NCBI GenBank assembly: GCA_016699895.1
Contig: CP064991.1
Span: 558,001-622,000 of the forward strand
Direction of reading: 5' to 3'
Length of the DNA stretch: 64,000 nt
DNA from: Candidatus Saccharibacteria bacterium
GTDB lineage: Bacteria; Patescibacteriota; Saccharimonadia; Saccharimonadales; Saccharimonadaceae
Of the stretch, positions 7,765 to 16,616 are shown piece by piece. The position numbers and the translations under genes were made by a program. The first letter of the stretch is position 1. Each line of letters starts with the position of its first letter. Under the pieces are notes generated by a model. It was not told where the DNA came from and ran no database searches. It was given only the letters and a program-made list of their open reading frames with translations.

Positions 7765-8618
7765 TGGCTATCCAGAAATTGAAACCGACAACGCCATCGA
7801 GGCGCGGTATGACGTCACAGGATTTTGATACGGTTACTACCAAAAAACCAGTCAAATCTCTAGTTCGCATCCGCAAACAAAATAGCGGTCGCAACAACCA
7901 GGGTCGTATTACCAGTCGTCATCGCGGTGGCGGCGCCAAGCGCTTTGATCGTAATGTGAACTTTAACCTCGCTCCCGGCACGGTAGCAACTGTTGAACAC
8001 ATCGAATACGATCCAGGTCGCACAGCTCGCATCGCTCGTATTCGCGACGAAGCCGGCGATCTCCATTACATCGTGGCTCCGAGTGGTGTTCGTCAAGGTC
8101 AAAAGATTCAGGTCTCAGACCAGACCAACTCTACCGCAACGCCAATTGAGGTTGGAAATCGTCTTTCATTACGTGACATTCCAACTGGTGCCACCATTCA
8201 TAATATCGAGATTACCATTGGCAAAGGCGCTCAAGCGGTTCGCTCGGCTGGCGCTCGCGCTCAGTTGACAGCCAAAGAAGGTGATCACGCTATGGTAAAA
8301 ATGCCATCAGGCGAAGTTCGACGCTTCCGACTAGAGTGTATGGCTACCATTGGTAGCGTTGGCAACGAGCAGCACCAAAATATCAAGATCGGTGCCGCTG
8401 GCCGCAAACGTCACATGGGCATTCGCCCACGTGTCCGCGGTGTCGCCATGAACGCTGTCGATCACCCACATGGTGGTGGTGACGGTGGTGCGCACGGTAC
8501 CGGTAAACCACCACGTACTCCATGGGGTCAATTAACCCTTGGGTATCGCACTCGCCGACGCAAGTCTACTAACAAAATGATCGTAAGAAGTCGTCACGAC
8601 GCAAAGAGGAAGAGGTAG
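7764..8618 (+). CDS. rplB: 50S ribosomal protein L2
   Basis: A 284-residue L2, slightly longer than the usual 273-277 residues. The C-terminal signature is intact (AMNAVDHPHGGGDG, then GKPPRTPWG), including the universally conserved His of the VDHPHGGG loop near the peptidyl-transferase centre. The central GRNNQGRITSRHRGGG block is also present. It starts in the TAATG overlap with rplW. Confidence 0.97.
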   Translation: MAIQKLKPTTPSRRGMTSQDFDTVTTKKPVKSLVRIRKQNSGRNNQGRITSRHRGGGAKRFDRNVNFNLAPGTVATVEHIEYDPGRTARIARIRDEAGDLHYIVAPSGVRQGQKIQVSDQTNSTATPIEVGNRLSLRDIPTGATIHNIEITIGKGAQAVRSAGARAQLTAKEGDHAMVKMPSGEVRRFRLECMATIGSVGNEQHQNIKIGAAGRKRHMGIRPRVRGVAMNAVDHPHGGGDGGAHGTGKPPRTPWGQLTLGYRTRRRKSTNKMIVRSRHDAKRKR

Positions 8619-8621
8619 GAT

Positions 8622-8882
8622 ATGAGTAGAAGTCTAAAGAAAGGTCCGTTCGTTGATGCCAAGCTGGCGAAAAAGATCGCAGCTCTCGGTTCTGACGATC
8701 GTACCGTCATCAAGACCTGGGCACGTGCTAGCACGATTACACCAGATATGGTTGGTCGCACTATCGCTGTTCACAACGGTCGCGTCCATGTCCCAGTCTA
8801 TGTTTCTGAAAACATGGTTGGTCACAAGCTTGGTGAATTCGCGCCAACTCGCAAATTCCGCAAACACGGAGGTAAAAAGTAA
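8622..8882 (+). CDS. rpsS: 30S ribosomal protein S19
   Basis: An 86-residue S19, close to the usual 92. It begins [12 protein letters not shown] and ends with the conserved [17 protein letters not shown] segment. S19 sits in the head of the small subunit and contacts S13 and the A-site region. The gene follows rplB by 3 bases and overlaps rplV by one base. Confidence 0.96.
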   Translation: MSRSLKKGPFVDAKLAKKIAALGSDDRTVIKTWARASTITPDMVGRTIAVHNGRVHVPVYVSENMVGHKLGEFAPTRKFRKHGGKK

Positions 8883-9280
8883 TGAATGAAGCTACTGTCA
8901 AGGCAACCTTGCGCGAGCTGAGTCTAACGCCTCGCAAAGTTGCACTCGTTGCCGCCCTCGTTCGCGGCCGCACTGTCGAGGATGCATTAGTTATTTTGCA
9001 GCATACGCCAAAACGTGCTGCGAAACCGCTAGCTAAATTGATCGCTAGCGCTCGTGCTAATGCGGTCAACAACCACGGTCTCAAAGCTGATGGCCTCCGT
9101 ATTACGACACTATCAGTCACCTCGGGCCCACGCCTCAAGCGCTTCCGCCCGGTTTCGCGTGGCCGCGCCCATCCTTTCCAGAAACGTACCGCAAACATCT
9201 ATGTACAGGTAACCGGCGCAGTCAAACCCGCCAAGAAACCAGCCAAAGTTGAGGCTAAAGACAAGAAGGAGACGAAATAA
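8882..9280 (+). CDS. rplV: 50S ribosomal protein L22
   Basis: A 132-residue L22 with the family core (LSLTPRKVALVAALVRGR, and the tunnel hairpin region RLKRFRPVSRGRAHPFQKR). The last 20 residues are a Lys/Ala-rich tail (KPAKKPAKVEAKDKKETK) beyond the usual 110-residue length. L22 lines the exit tunnel opposite L4. It overlaps rpsS and rpsC by single bases. Confidence 0.96.
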   Translation: MNEATVKATLRELSLTPRKVALVAALVRGRTVEDALVILQHTPKRAAKPLAKLIASARANAVNNHGLKADGLRITTLSVTSGPRLKRFRPVSRGRAHPFQKRTANIYVQVTGAVKPAKKPAKVEAKDKKETK

Positions 9281-9912
9281 TGGGTCAAAAAGTTAATCCT
9301 ATCAGCATGCGTCTTCAGGTTCACAAAAACTGGGCTAGCAAATGGTTTGCTACCAGTAAACGTGATTTCGCTGAATGGCTCGCAATTGATATTCAGATTC
9401 GCAAAGCTATTGAAAAGCGATTCGAGACTCGTGCTGTGATCAATCACATTGAGATCGAGCGCAATGCCAATCAGACCACCGTGACTATCCATACGAGCAA
9501 AGCTGGTGTCGTGATCGGTCGCCAAGGTTCTGGTGTCCAAGAACTGCGCGTCGAACTCGAAAAGATCGTCGGTAGCCCAGTTCGATTAAACATCGAAGAA
9601 GTCAGGAAACCAGATCTCGCATCAAAGATCGTTGCCGAGAATATTGCGCGTCAGCTCGAGCGTCGCATCAATTTCCGCCGCGCTATGAAAATGACGATCC
9701 AAAACGTCATGGCTGCTGGGGCCAAAGGTATTCGTATCGAAGTCGCTGGTCGTTTGAACGGCGCTGAAATGAGTCGCCGCGAAAAACTGATCGAAGGCTC
9801 GGTGCCTTTGCACACCCTGCGTGCCAATATTGATTATCATCAAGCTGTCGCTAAAACACCAGCCGGTGTCATCGGCATCAAAGTCTGGATAAACAAGGGA
9901 GAGAGGCGCTAG
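9280..9912 (+). CDS. rpsC: 30S ribosomal protein S3
   Basis: A 210-residue S3, at the short end of the family. It begins [12 protein letters not shown]. The KH domain shows [15 protein letters not shown] (about 76-90), and the C-terminal domain has [20 protein letters not shown] and ends in GVKVW-like [11 protein letters not shown]3 lines the mRNA entry channel. It is followed by rplP after one base. Confidence 0.96.
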   Translation: MGQKVNPISMRLQVHKNWASKWFATSKRDFAEWLAIDIQIRKAIEKRFETRAVINHIEIERNANQTTVTIHTSKAGVVIGRQGSGVQELRVELEKIVGSPVRLNIEEVRKPDLASKIVAENIARQLERRINFRRAMKMTIQNVMAAGAKGIRIEVAGRLNGAEMSRREKLIEGSVPLHTLRANIDYHQAVAKTPAGVIGIKVWINKGERR

Positions 9913-9913
9913 T

Positions 9914-10327
9914 ATGTTGTTACCAAAGAAAACGAAATTCCGCAAAGCTTTCAAAGGTCGCAATCCTGGCAAAGCTACGCGCTGTAACTATATTGCTTTT
10001 GGCGACTATGGTTTGCAGAGCCTCGACAACGAACGTATCACCAGTCGCCAGATCGAGTCAGCTCGTCGTGCTATCAGTGGTCACACCAAACGTGGTGGTA
10101 AAATCTGGATCCGCATTTTCCCGCACACGCCAGTTACCAAAAAGCCACTGGACGTTAAAATGGGTAGCGGTAAAGGTTCACCTGAATATTGGGCAGCCAA
10201 AGTCAAAGCTGGCACCATTCTGTTTGAAATGAACGGCGTCGAAGAGTCTGTCGCCCGCGAAGCTATGCGCCTCGCGAGCCACAAACTACCAGTCCGCACT
10301 CGATTTGTGAAACGGGAGGAGGCGTAA
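9914..10327 (+). CDS. rplP: 50S ribosomal protein L16
   Basis: A 137-residue L16 of normal length. It begins [17 protein letters not shown]. The conserved [21 protein letters not shown] region and the [17 protein letters not shown] loop are intact. L16 helps place the A-site tRNA. It sits between rpsC and rpmC in the usual order. Confidence 0.97.
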   Translation: MLLPKKTKFRKAFKGRNPGKATRCNYIAFGDYGLQSLDNERITSRQIESARRAISGHTKRGGKIWIRIFPHTPVTKKPLDVKMGSGKGSPEYWAAKVKAGTILFEMNGVEESVAREAMRLASHKLPVRTRFVKREEA

Positions 10328-10329
10328 TC

Positions 10330-10647
10330 ATGGCTACGACAAAGAAAACCACCAAAGAAGCCGAAGTTGTAAAAACCAAGGCCAAGAAAGTTTCGACCAA
10401 AGACATCAAAAAAGATGTCAAAGCTGTCGGCAAATCTATCGCGAACACTACCAAAGACTTGCGTGCTCTCGGCGAAGCTGAGCTACATAATGCTCTAGCT
10501 ACTGCTAAAGCTGATCTGGTCGAGGCGCAAAAGATGCTGCATGCCAATGAACTGCCATCGGCTCACGTGATTCGAAAATCAAAGAAATTGATTGCCCGCA
10601 TTCACACCGTACTGACCGAAGTAACCAACAGCAAGGAGGAAAAATAA
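10330..10647 (+). CDS. rpmC: 50S ribosomal protein L29 with N-terminal extension
   Basis: A 105-residue protein. L29 is normally 60-70 residues. The L29 core occupies about 43-100 ([22 protein letters not shown], then a basic [14 protein letters not shown] helix). The first 40 residues are a Lys/Thr/Ala-rich extension. L29 lies beside L23 at the tunnel exit, so the tail could reach nascent chains or docking factors. It starts 3 bases after rplP and overlaps rpsQ by one base. Confidence 0.9.
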   Translation: MATTKKTTKEAEVVKTKAKKVSTKDIKKDVKAVGKSIANTTKDLRALGEAELHNALATAKADLVEAQKMLHANELPSAHVIRKSKKLIARIHTVLTEVTNSKEEK

Positions 10648-10991
10648 TGAGTAAGCGTACAATTACTGGCGTAGTCTCGAGCGTTGCTGGCGACAAAACA
10701 ATTGTCGTGACGCGTACAACCCGCGAAACCCATCCGCTGTATGGCAAGAAGTTTACGGTTAGTCGCAAGTTTCACGCTCATGATGAAAAGAACGAAGCCC
10801 ATGTCGGTGACACCGTTTTGATCGAAGAGAGCCGACCATTGTCTCGAACCAAGACCTGGACACTCGCCAAGATCGTCGAACGTGGCCGCGAAAAATTCGA
10901 GATCAAAAAGACCGCCGTCGAAGAAGAAACTGAAGCCAAGTTAGCCGAAAAAGCTGCGAGGAAAGAAGCAGCTGAGGAGGCCGAACAATGA
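10647..10991 (+). CDS. rpsQ: 30S ribosomal protein S17
   Basis: A 115-residue S17. The OB-fold core is recognisable ([52 protein letters not shown]). About 30 Glu/Lys/Ala-rich C-terminal residues exceed the usual length of about 85. S17 binds 16S rRNA helix 11 and aids early assembly. The stop overlaps the rplN start by four bases. Confidence 0.95.
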   Translation: MSKRTITGVVSSVAGDKTIVVTRTTRETHPLYGKKFTVSRKFHAHDEKNEAHVGDTVLIEESRPLSRTKTWTLAKIVERGREKFEIKKTAVEEETEAKLAEKAARKEAAEEAEQ

Positions 10992-11356
10992 TCCAAGTAG
11001 AATCTCGACTAAAAGTCGCCGATAACAGCGGCGCAAAGGAAATACTTTGTATCCGCGTGCTCGGTGCTACTAGACGACGCTATGCCCGCGTCGGTGATGT
11101 GATCGTTGCGAGCGTCAAAGTCGCTAGCCCAACCGGTACCATCAAAAAGAAGACGGTCGTAAAAGCTGTCGTTGTTCGCACGCGCAACCAAATCCGCCGC
11201 GCCGATGGTAGCACGATCAAGTTTGATGAAAATGCTGCCGTTATCATTAACGACGACAAAACGCCAAAGGCAACCCGCGTTTTCGGACCAATCCCACGCG
11301 AGTTGCGTGATCTCGGCTATGCCAAGATCGTTAGCTTAGCACCGGAGGTACTCTAA
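10988..11356 (+). CDS. rplN: 50S ribosomal protein L14
   Basis: A 122-residue L14 of standard length. It begins [18 protein letters not shown] and shows the conserved [13 protein letters not shown] block and the [17 protein letters not shown] segment ([14 protein letters not shown]). L14 forms an intersubunit bridge. It sits in the expected rpsQ-rplN-rplX order. Confidence 0.97.
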   Translation: MIQVESRLKVADNSGAKEILCIRVLGATRRRYARVGDVIVASVKVASPTGTIKKKTVVKAVVVRTRNQIRRADGSTIKFDENAAVIINDDKTPKATRVFGPIPRELRDLGYAKIVSLAPEVL

Positions 11357-11670
11357 TGAAACGCATCAAGACAGACGATCTCGTCAAAGTCATCGCTGGC
11401 GGCAACAAAGGCAAAATTGCCAAAGTTACCCGCGTCGATGGCGACAAAGTTTACCTAGAAGGCGTCAATACTCGCACTCGTCACGTAGCCGCTAACCGTT
11501 TGAGCGCCCAAGGCACCAAACGAGACATTCAGTTACCAGTTGACGCGAGCAACGTTGTTCTCGTGGTTGAAAAAACTGCTGGTGCCGAAAAAGTCAGTAA
11601 AGTCAGCTACCAGGTAAAAAACGGTGCGAAAACTCGCATCGCCAAAGTCAATAGCAAGGAGGTTAAATAA
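11356..11670 (+). CDS. rplX: 50S ribosomal protein L24
   Basis: A 104-residue L24 with an N-terminal KOW motif (DLVKVIAGGNKGKIAKVTRV) and a GVN block (EGVNTRTRHV). L24 initiates assembly of the 5' domain of 23S rRNA. It overlaps both neighbours by one base (TAATG), in the normal order. Confidence 0.96.
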   Translation: MKRIKTDDLVKVIAGGNKGKIAKVTRVDGDKVYLEGVNTRTRHVAANRLSAQGTKRDIQLPVDASNVVLVVEKTAGAEKVSKVSYQVKNGAKTRIAKVNSKEVK

Positions 11671-12251
11671 TGGCTGAAAAAGTAGCGGCAACATACACGC
11701 CGCGTCTCAAAAAGCTCTATAGCGACCAAATTGCCGGTGAGCTGAAAAAAGAATTGGAACTATCGAACATCCATCAGGTTCCTAGTCTCAAGAAAATTGT
11801 CGTTGCGAGCGGTGTTGGCCGTAACAAGGACAACAAGCATTTCCAGGAAGTTGTCGCAAACACGTTGACCCGTATCACTGGTCAGAAACCAGTATCGCGC
11901 ATCGCCAAGAAATCAATTGCTACGTTCAAAATCCGCAAAGGCATGGGCGCACCAGTTGGCCAGAGCGTAACTCTGCGCGGTGATCGCATGTACGAATTCC
12001 TCGATCGCCTCGTTAGCGTCGCCATGCCACGCATCCGCGACTTTCACGGTGTCGGTGCCAAAGCATTTGATCGCCAGGGCAACTACAACCTAGGTTTGAC
12101 CGAACAATCGATCTTTCCGGAGCTGACGTTCGAGGAAACCGCTACGTTGCACGGTTTGCAGATCACATTCGCTATCAGTGGCGACAATCCAGCCGCATCA
12201 CGCAAGTTACTAGAAAAGTTCGGAATTCCGTTTGAGAAGGAGGTAAAATAA
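11670..12251 (+). CDS. rplE: 50S ribosomal protein L5
   Basis: A 193-residue L5, slightly longer than the usual 179, mainly at the N-terminus. Recognised by [34 protein letters not shown] and [11 protein letters not shown]5 binds 5S rRNA and contacts the P-site tRNA. The following S14 gene starts 1 base after its stop. Confidence 0.96.
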   Translation: MAEKVAATYTPRLKKLYSDQIAGELKKELELSNIHQVPSLKKIVVASGVGRNKDNKHFQEVVANTLTRITGQKPVSRIAKKSIATFKIRKGMGAPVGQSVTLRGDRMYEFLDRLVSVAMPRIRDFHGVGAKAFDRQGNYNLGLTEQSIFPELTFEETATLHGLQITFAISGDNPAASRKLLEKFGIPFEKEVK

Positions 12252-12252
12252 T

Positions 12253-12522
12253 ATGGCCAAGAAATCAGCACTAGCTCGCGATAAAAAGCGCCAAGCTATG
12301 ATTGCAAAACACGCCGCCAAGCGCGCCGAGTTAAAGGCAGCTGGTGACCAGGACGGTCTCCAGAAATTACCTCGCAACTCATCGCCAACCCGGCATAAAA
12401 ACCGCTGCGGCGAAACGGGTCGACCACACGCCTATATGCGTCGTTTCGGCCTGAGCCGTATCAGTTTCCGCGAACATGCTAGCAAGGGTGAAATCCCTGG
12501 TGTAACAAAGAGTAGTTGGTAA
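12253..12522 (+). CDS. rpsN: 30S ribosomal protein S14, zinc-free form
   Basis: An 89-residue S14 of the long type without the zinc ribbon. The C-terminal part ([20 protein letters not shown], then [18 protein letters not shown]) is typical. The four-cysteine site of the short zinc type is absent; only one Cys remains. S14 completes the 30S head. An AAAGGAG site for rpsH follows. Confidence 0.94.
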   Translation: MAKKSALARDKKRQAMIAKHAAKRAELKAAGDQDGLQKLPRNSSPTRHKNRCGETGRPHAYMRRFGLSRISFREHASKGEIPGVTKSSW

Positions 12523-12538
12523 AGGAAAGGAGAAGACT

Positions 12539-12940
12539 ATGAGTTTACAATCTACAGACCCAATCGCAGATCTCCTGACCCGTATCAGGAACGCTATCGC
12601 TGTCGGCAAGAACGAAGTTCGCCTGCCGTCTAGCAAATTAAAAGTAACCGTCGCCAAGGAATTGGTACGCACCGGCTATCTCGCCGACGTCAAGGTTGAG
12701 AAGCAATCACCGCGTGATGAACTGGTCGTAACCATCTATCGCGATGGCGAAAACCCAACTATCACCGAGATTGCACGTGTCAGCAAACCTGGTCGCCGCG
12801 TGTACGCGAGCGCCAACGACATCCCACGCGTCAAATCTGGCCGCGGTGTCATGCTAGTCAGCACTAGTAAAGGCGTTATGACTGGCTCCGAAGCCTTCAA
12901 GCAACGCCTCGGTGGTGAATTAATCTGTAAAGTATATTAA
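12539..12940 (+). CDS. rpsH: 30S ribosomal protein S8
   Basis: A 133-residue S8 of normal length. It has the opening DPIADLLTRIRNAIAVGK, the central SKPGRRVYASANDIPRVKSGRGV and the closing STSKGVMTGSEAF...GGELICKVY. S8 is a primary 16S binder, and in E. coli it represses the spc operon. The gene has its own GGAAAGGAG site. Confidence 0.97.
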   Translation: MSLQSTDPIADLLTRIRNAIAVGKNEVRLPSSKLKVTVAKELVRTGYLADVKVEKQSPRDELVVTIYRDGENPTITEIARVSKPGRRVYASANDIPRVKSGRGVMLVSTSKGVMTGSEAFKQRLGGELICKVY

Positions 12941-12954
12941 AAGGAAAGGTACAT

Positions 12955-13494
12955 ATGAGTCTGAGTCGAATCGGAAAACTACCAATCGAGATTCCGTCAG
13001 GTGTGACAATCACGGTTGACTCTGGTGATGTGACTGTCGAGGGGCCAAAAGGCAAACTCGTGCAGTTTATTACACCAGCCGTCACTGTCGAGGTCAAAGA
13101 CGGCGTTCTCACAGTCTCGCCACAGGACGAGAGCAAAGCAGCTCGCAGTCAGCATGGTCTGATGCGCGCGCTCATCAACAACATGGTAACTGGTGTCACC
13201 AAAGGTTTCGAAAAGAAACTCGAAGTCAACGGCGTCGGTTTCCGCGTCGCTGCTACTAACAACCAGCTCGAGATGAGTCTTGGTTTTAGTCACCCAGTCA
13301 AATATAGTGCGCCGAGCGGCATTACTATCACTAATGACAAGATGACGATCACCGTCAGCGGTATCGACAAACAACAAGTTGGTCAGGTCGCCGCTGAGAT
13401 TCGTAGTCTAAAGAAACCAGAACCCTACAAAGGTAAAGGTATTAAATACGCTGACGAAGTTATTCTTCGCAAGGCAGGAAAGGCAGGTAAATAA
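12955..13494 (+). CDS. rplF: 50S ribosomal protein L6
   Basis: A 179-residue L6 of standard length. Recognised by MSLSRIGKLPIEIPSGV at the start, GVTKGFEKKLEVNGVGFR in the middle, and the C-terminal KKPEPYKGKGIKY signature near the sarcin-ricin loop contact. The stop shares a base with rplR. Confidence 0.97.
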   Translation: MSLSRIGKLPIEIPSGVTITVDSGDVTVEGPKGKLVQFITPAVTVEVKDGVLTVSPQDESKAARSQHGLMRALINNMVTGVTKGFEKKLEVNGVGFRVAATNNQLEMSLGFSHPVKYSAPSGITITNDKMTITVSGIDKQQVGQVAAEIRSLKKPEPYKGKGIKYADEVILRKAGKAGK

Positions 13495-13841
13495 TGGCTG
13501 ACCGTAAATTATTGAATCGCGCCTTGCGCAAGAATCGTGTGCGTGCGCGTGTCGGCGGCACTGCCGAGCAACCACGTTTGACGGTATTCATTTCGAACCT
13601 GCACATTTCGGCTCAGCTGATTGACGATGTCAACGGCAAAACGTTGGCTGCAGCCACCACTGTTGGTCAGAAAATGACCGGTACCACGACCGAAAAAGCT
13701 GCTAAAATCGGCGAGGAAATTGCGTCGAAGGCCAAAAAAGCCAAAATCAAGACAGTAGTGTTTGATCGTAACGGCCGTCGTTATGCTGGTCGACTAGCTG
13801 CGCTCGCGGATGCGGCGCGTAAAGGAGGCTTGGAGTTTTAA
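13494..13841 (+). CDS. rplR: 50S ribosomal protein L18
   Basis: A 115-residue L18 of standard length. It shows the basic N-terminus (RALRKNRVRARVGGTAEQPRL), FISNLHISAQLIDD and the C-terminal FDRNGRRYAGRLAALADAARKGGL. It binds 5S rRNA with L5. The next gene (S5) starts 2 bases after its stop, with the AAAGGAGG site inside rplR. Confidence 0.96.
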   Translation: MADRKLLNRALRKNRVRARVGGTAEQPRLTVFISNLHISAQLIDDVNGKTLAAATTVGQKMTGTTTEKAAKIGEEIASKAKKAKIKTVVFDRNGRRYAGRLAALADAARKGGLEF

Positions 13842-13843
13842 TT

Positions 13844-14575
13844 ATGAGTGAAGAAGTCAAGAAAACTGAGAATGAGGTACAGAACGTGAAACCTGAGACA
13901 GCCGAAGCTCCAAAAGCTGCGCCAGCTGCCGCCAAAAACGGTGAAGCGCCAAAGCGCAAATTTGGTAGCGCCACTAACTTTAGTAGTGATAATCTAGCTC
14001 GCGATTCACGCGGTCCACGCCCAGCTGCTGGCCGTGGTCAGCGCGACAACCGTCGCCCACGTCGCGACGACAAACCAGCCGAAGACAAAGTCTTTGAGGA
14101 ACAAGTTATCGCCATTGACCGCGTCTCTCGCGTCGTCAAAGGTGGTCGTCGCTTCCGCTTCAAAGCGCTCGTTGTGGTCGGTGACAAAAAAGCTCGCGTC
14201 GGCGTCGGCGTTGCCAAAGGTCAAGACGTCCAGGCTGCCGTCCAAAAAGCTACTGATGTTGCTAAAAAGCACCTCGTTACTATTCCACTAACGAATAACA
14301 CTATTCCACACGAAGTCGAACTAAAATACGGCGGCGCACACGTCCTGCTGAAGCCAGCCGCACCCGGTACTGGTATTATCGCTGGTGGTGTCGTCCGCAC
14401 GATTATCGGTGTAACTGGTATTTCTAACCTGTTGACCAAATCCCTCGGTTCAAACAACAAAGTGAATATCGCCTACGCAACGATCGAAGCCTTGCGCTCG
14501 CTCGTTCCACGCGAAGATTGGATTGGCCAGACTAAAAAACCAGCCAAGAAACCAGTCAAAAAGGAGACAAAATAA
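13844..14575 (+). CDS. rpsE: 30S ribosomal protein S5 with N-terminal extension
   Basis: A 243-residue S5, about 75 residues longer than usual. The S5 core runs from about 84 (EEQVIAIDRVSRVVKGGRRFRFKALVVVGD) through GVGVAKGQDV and GTGIIAGGVVRTIIGVTGI. The first 80 residues are rich in Glu, Ala, Pro and Arg and look disordered. S5 monitors decoding fidelity and mRNA unwinding. The stop overlaps rplO directly: no rpmD (L30) lies between them. Confidence 0.95.
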   Translation: MSEEVKKTENEVQNVKPETAEAPKAAPAAAKNGEAPKRKFGSATNFSSDNLARDSRGPRPAAGRGQRDNRRPRRDDKPAEDKVFEEQVIAIDRVSRVVKGGRRFRFKALVVVGDKKARVGVGVAKGQDVQAAVQKATDVAKKHLVTIPLTNNTIPHEVELKYGGAHVLLKPAAPGTGIIAGGVVRTIIGVTGISNLLTKSLGSNNKVNIAYATIEALRSLVPREDWIGQTKKPAKKPVKKETK

Positions 14576-15072
14576 TGACCAAATATCATGAATTGAACGC
14601 GACAGCTAACAAAGATCGCAAACGAGTTGGTCGCGGTATTTCATCCGGCTACGGCAAAACTGCTGGCCGTGGCACCAAAGGTCAGCGCGCTCGTACTGGT
14701 AAAAAATTAGGTGCAACCTTTATGGGCGGTCAGTTGCCACTAGTCCAAGGTATACCAAAACTGCGCGGCTTCAAGAGCAAACGTGTCCCAGCCCAGGTTG
14801 TCTATGCTGATCAGCTAAATGATCTAAAAGGCGCTAAAATTGATGCTTTCAAACTCTACGAAGCTGGTTTGATCATGACGCCATATCACCTCGTCAAAGT
14901 GATTGGTCGTGGTGAACTAACGAGCAAAGCTACGGTTGAACTGCCAGGCATGTCGGCGAGCGTTGTAGCTCAGCTAGAGAAAAATGGCGGCACGTTTGTC
15001 AAAACTGCTGTGCCATTACCTCCATCGTCAAAAACGCCAGAGGACAAGCCAGAAAAAGCTGACAAGAAATAG
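14575..15072 (+). CDS. rplO: 50S ribosomal protein L15
   Basis: A 165-residue L15. It has the Gly/Arg-rich N-terminal segment (KRVGRGISSGYGKTAGRGTKGQRAR, with GGQLPL after it) and a Lys/Pro-rich tail. L15 is a late assembly protein of the 50S subunit. It ends the first transcription unit; a strong terminator follows within 25 bases. Confidence 0.96.
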   Translation: MTKYHELNATANKDRKRVGRGISSGYGKTAGRGTKGQRARTGKKLGATFMGGQLPLVQGIPKLRGFKSKRVPAQVVYADQLNDLKGAKIDAFKLYEAGLIMTPYHLVKVIGRGELTSKATVELPGMSASVVAQLEKNGGTFVKTAVPLPPSSKTPEDKPEKADKK

Positions 15073-15093
15073 CATTTAGTTAGCAAAAGCCTA

Positions 15094-15128
15094 AAAACTC
15101 CGCCACGGAAAAGCGAGCGGAGTTTTTG
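15094..15128 (+). terminator. Intrinsic terminator after rplO
   Basis: AAAACTCCGC (15094-15103) pairs with GCGGAGTTTT (15117-15126), followed by T residues. It separates the L3-L15 transcription unit from secY, which has its own promoter immediately after. Confidence 0.88.
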
Positions 15129-15133
15129 CTTAT

Positions 15134-15162
15134 TTGACCACCGCGAGAAAATCCTGTAGAAT
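15134..15162 (+). promoter_or_regulatory. Promoter of secY
   Basis: TTGACC (15134-15139), a 17-base spacer and TAGAAT (15157-15162). Transcription should begin near 15169. This rules out secY starts upstream of that point and supports the TTG at 15191. Confidence 0.8.
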
Positions 15163-15190
15163 GTTTACTGAATTTAACGAGGGGAATACT

Positions 15191-16609
15191 TTGAACTGGA
15201 AAACAATGTTTAAATCAATGAAAAGCTCGGATATGCGCAACCGAGTTCTCGCGGTGCTGGGCATTATTGTTATTTATCGTTTTTTGTCGCACATACCAGT
15301 TCCACTAGCCGAACCAACCCAGCTCAAAGACATCGTGACAAATACCATCGATAGCGGTAGTTTTGGCGGATTCTTGAATCTGTTATCAGGTGGCGCGCTC
15401 GCCAGTTTCTCAATTATGCTCGTTGGCCTGTCGCCGTATATTACCGCCTCGGTTATCTCTCAGCTATTAACCAAAGCCATTCCGCGCCTCGAGGAAATGC
15501 ACAAAGACGGCGAATCGGGTCGCCGCAAAATCAACCAATGGACGAGGATTATCACCTTGCCGCTGGCGATCTTGCAGTCGATTGCTTTTATTTATATTTT
15601 GCGCCAAACCGTACTCGATCAATCAACAGTCATCACGGATATGAACATGCACCAATGGATCGTATCTGTGACGGCGATGACCGCTGGCGCCATGATTTTG
15701 ATGTGGCTCGGTGAAATTATCACGGAAAAGGGTATCGGTAACGGTATCTCACTCCTGATCTTTGGCGGTATTATCAGCCAGCTGCCGAGCAGCTTTGGTG
15801 CATTGTCGAGCGCTCTCTTTAGTGTGTCTAGCGCCAGTGACGCCTTCCACGTCTTTAACTGGTTCACGATCCCGTGGCTCAATCATAACGTTACGCTACT
15901 GGTGCTCGCCATATTACTCATAGGTTTAATAGTGTTATACTTCCTGGTCAAGATCAATGAAGGTCAGCGAATCATCACCATCAATTATGCCAAGCGTGTC
16001 CAAGGCAACAGCGCCTATGGCGGCATCAAATCAATTCTGCCGATCAAGCTCATTACTGCTGGCGTTATCCCAGTGATCTTCGCGGTGGCTTTCCTAGCGC
16101 TTCCGGCGTTCCTGGGCCAGTTATTTGTCGCGACTGGGTACAATGTCGATTTGGGCCAAAACCTTATTTTGTGGTTCCAAAAGTCTAGCACCAACAGTTT
16201 TAGCCTGACCGGTGACTGGACGCAGTTTATCTATCCGGTGTCATATTTCATTCTCGTCGTGGCCTTCACCTATTTCTATACCTCGATCGTGTTTAATAGT
16301 AGTGAAATTGCCGAGAACCTGCAAAAACAGGGTGGTTTCATTGAAAATGTCCGGCCGGGTAAACAAACCGAAAAGTACCTAACGCGCATCGTCAATCGTT
16401 TAACGCTGTTTGGATCGTTAGCTCTAGGCTTGATCGCCATTATTCCTTTTGTATTTGAATATGTGTTTGTCATGATTGGCCTCGGCTCGGCGGCGCAGAG
16501 CTTGGCGATTAGCGGTACCGGACTACTGATTGTTGTCTCGGTCGCCCTCGAATCGTTACGCCAGCTCAACTCGCGCGCTCTGATGGTGACCTACGACGAA
16601 TACAAGTAG
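15191..16609 (+). CDS. secY: Protein translocase subunit SecY
   Basis: A 472-residue multi-span channel protein. SecY signatures include MRNRVLAVLGIIVIYRFLSHIPVP, GGFLNLLSGGAL, GLSPYITASVISQLL and the cytoplasmic loop VQGNSAYGG. The frame is open back to 15134, but that segment overlaps the -35 and -10 boxes. A GAGGGG site lies 6 bases before TTG 15191, which gives the family-typical start (M)NWKTMFKSM. It forms the Sec channel with SecE, encoded at 60853. It is transcribed with the sortase gene 7 bases downstream. Confidence 0.95.
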   Translation: MNWKTMFKSMKSSDMRNRVLAVLGIIVIYRFLSHIPVPLAEPTQLKDIVTNTIDSGSFGGFLNLLSGGALASFSIMLVGLSPYITASVISQLLTKAIPRLEEMHKDGESGRRKINQWTRIITLPLAILQSIAFIYILRQTVLDQSTVITDMNMHQWIVSVTAMTAGAMILMWLGEIITEKGIGNGISLLIFGGIISQLPSSFGALSSALFSVSSASDAFHVFNWFTIPWLNHNVTLLVLAILLIGLIVLYFLVKINEGQRIITINYAKRVQGNSAYGGIKSILPIKLITAGVIPVIFAVAFLALPAFLGQLFVATGYNVDLGQNLILWFQKSSTNSFSLTGDWTQFIYPVSYFILVVAFTYFYTSIVFNSSEIAENLQKQGGFIENVRPGKQTEKYLTRIVNRLTLFGSLALGLIAIIPFVFEYVFVMIGLGSAAQSLAISGTGLLIVVSVALESLRQLNSRALMVTYDEYK

Positions 16610-16616
16610 GCAACAT

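Noticed and set aside
15134-15190. Longer SecY start at 15134
   Set aside because: That segment contains the -35 and -10 boxes of the secY promoter; the family N-terminus and GAGGGG site point to TTG 15191.
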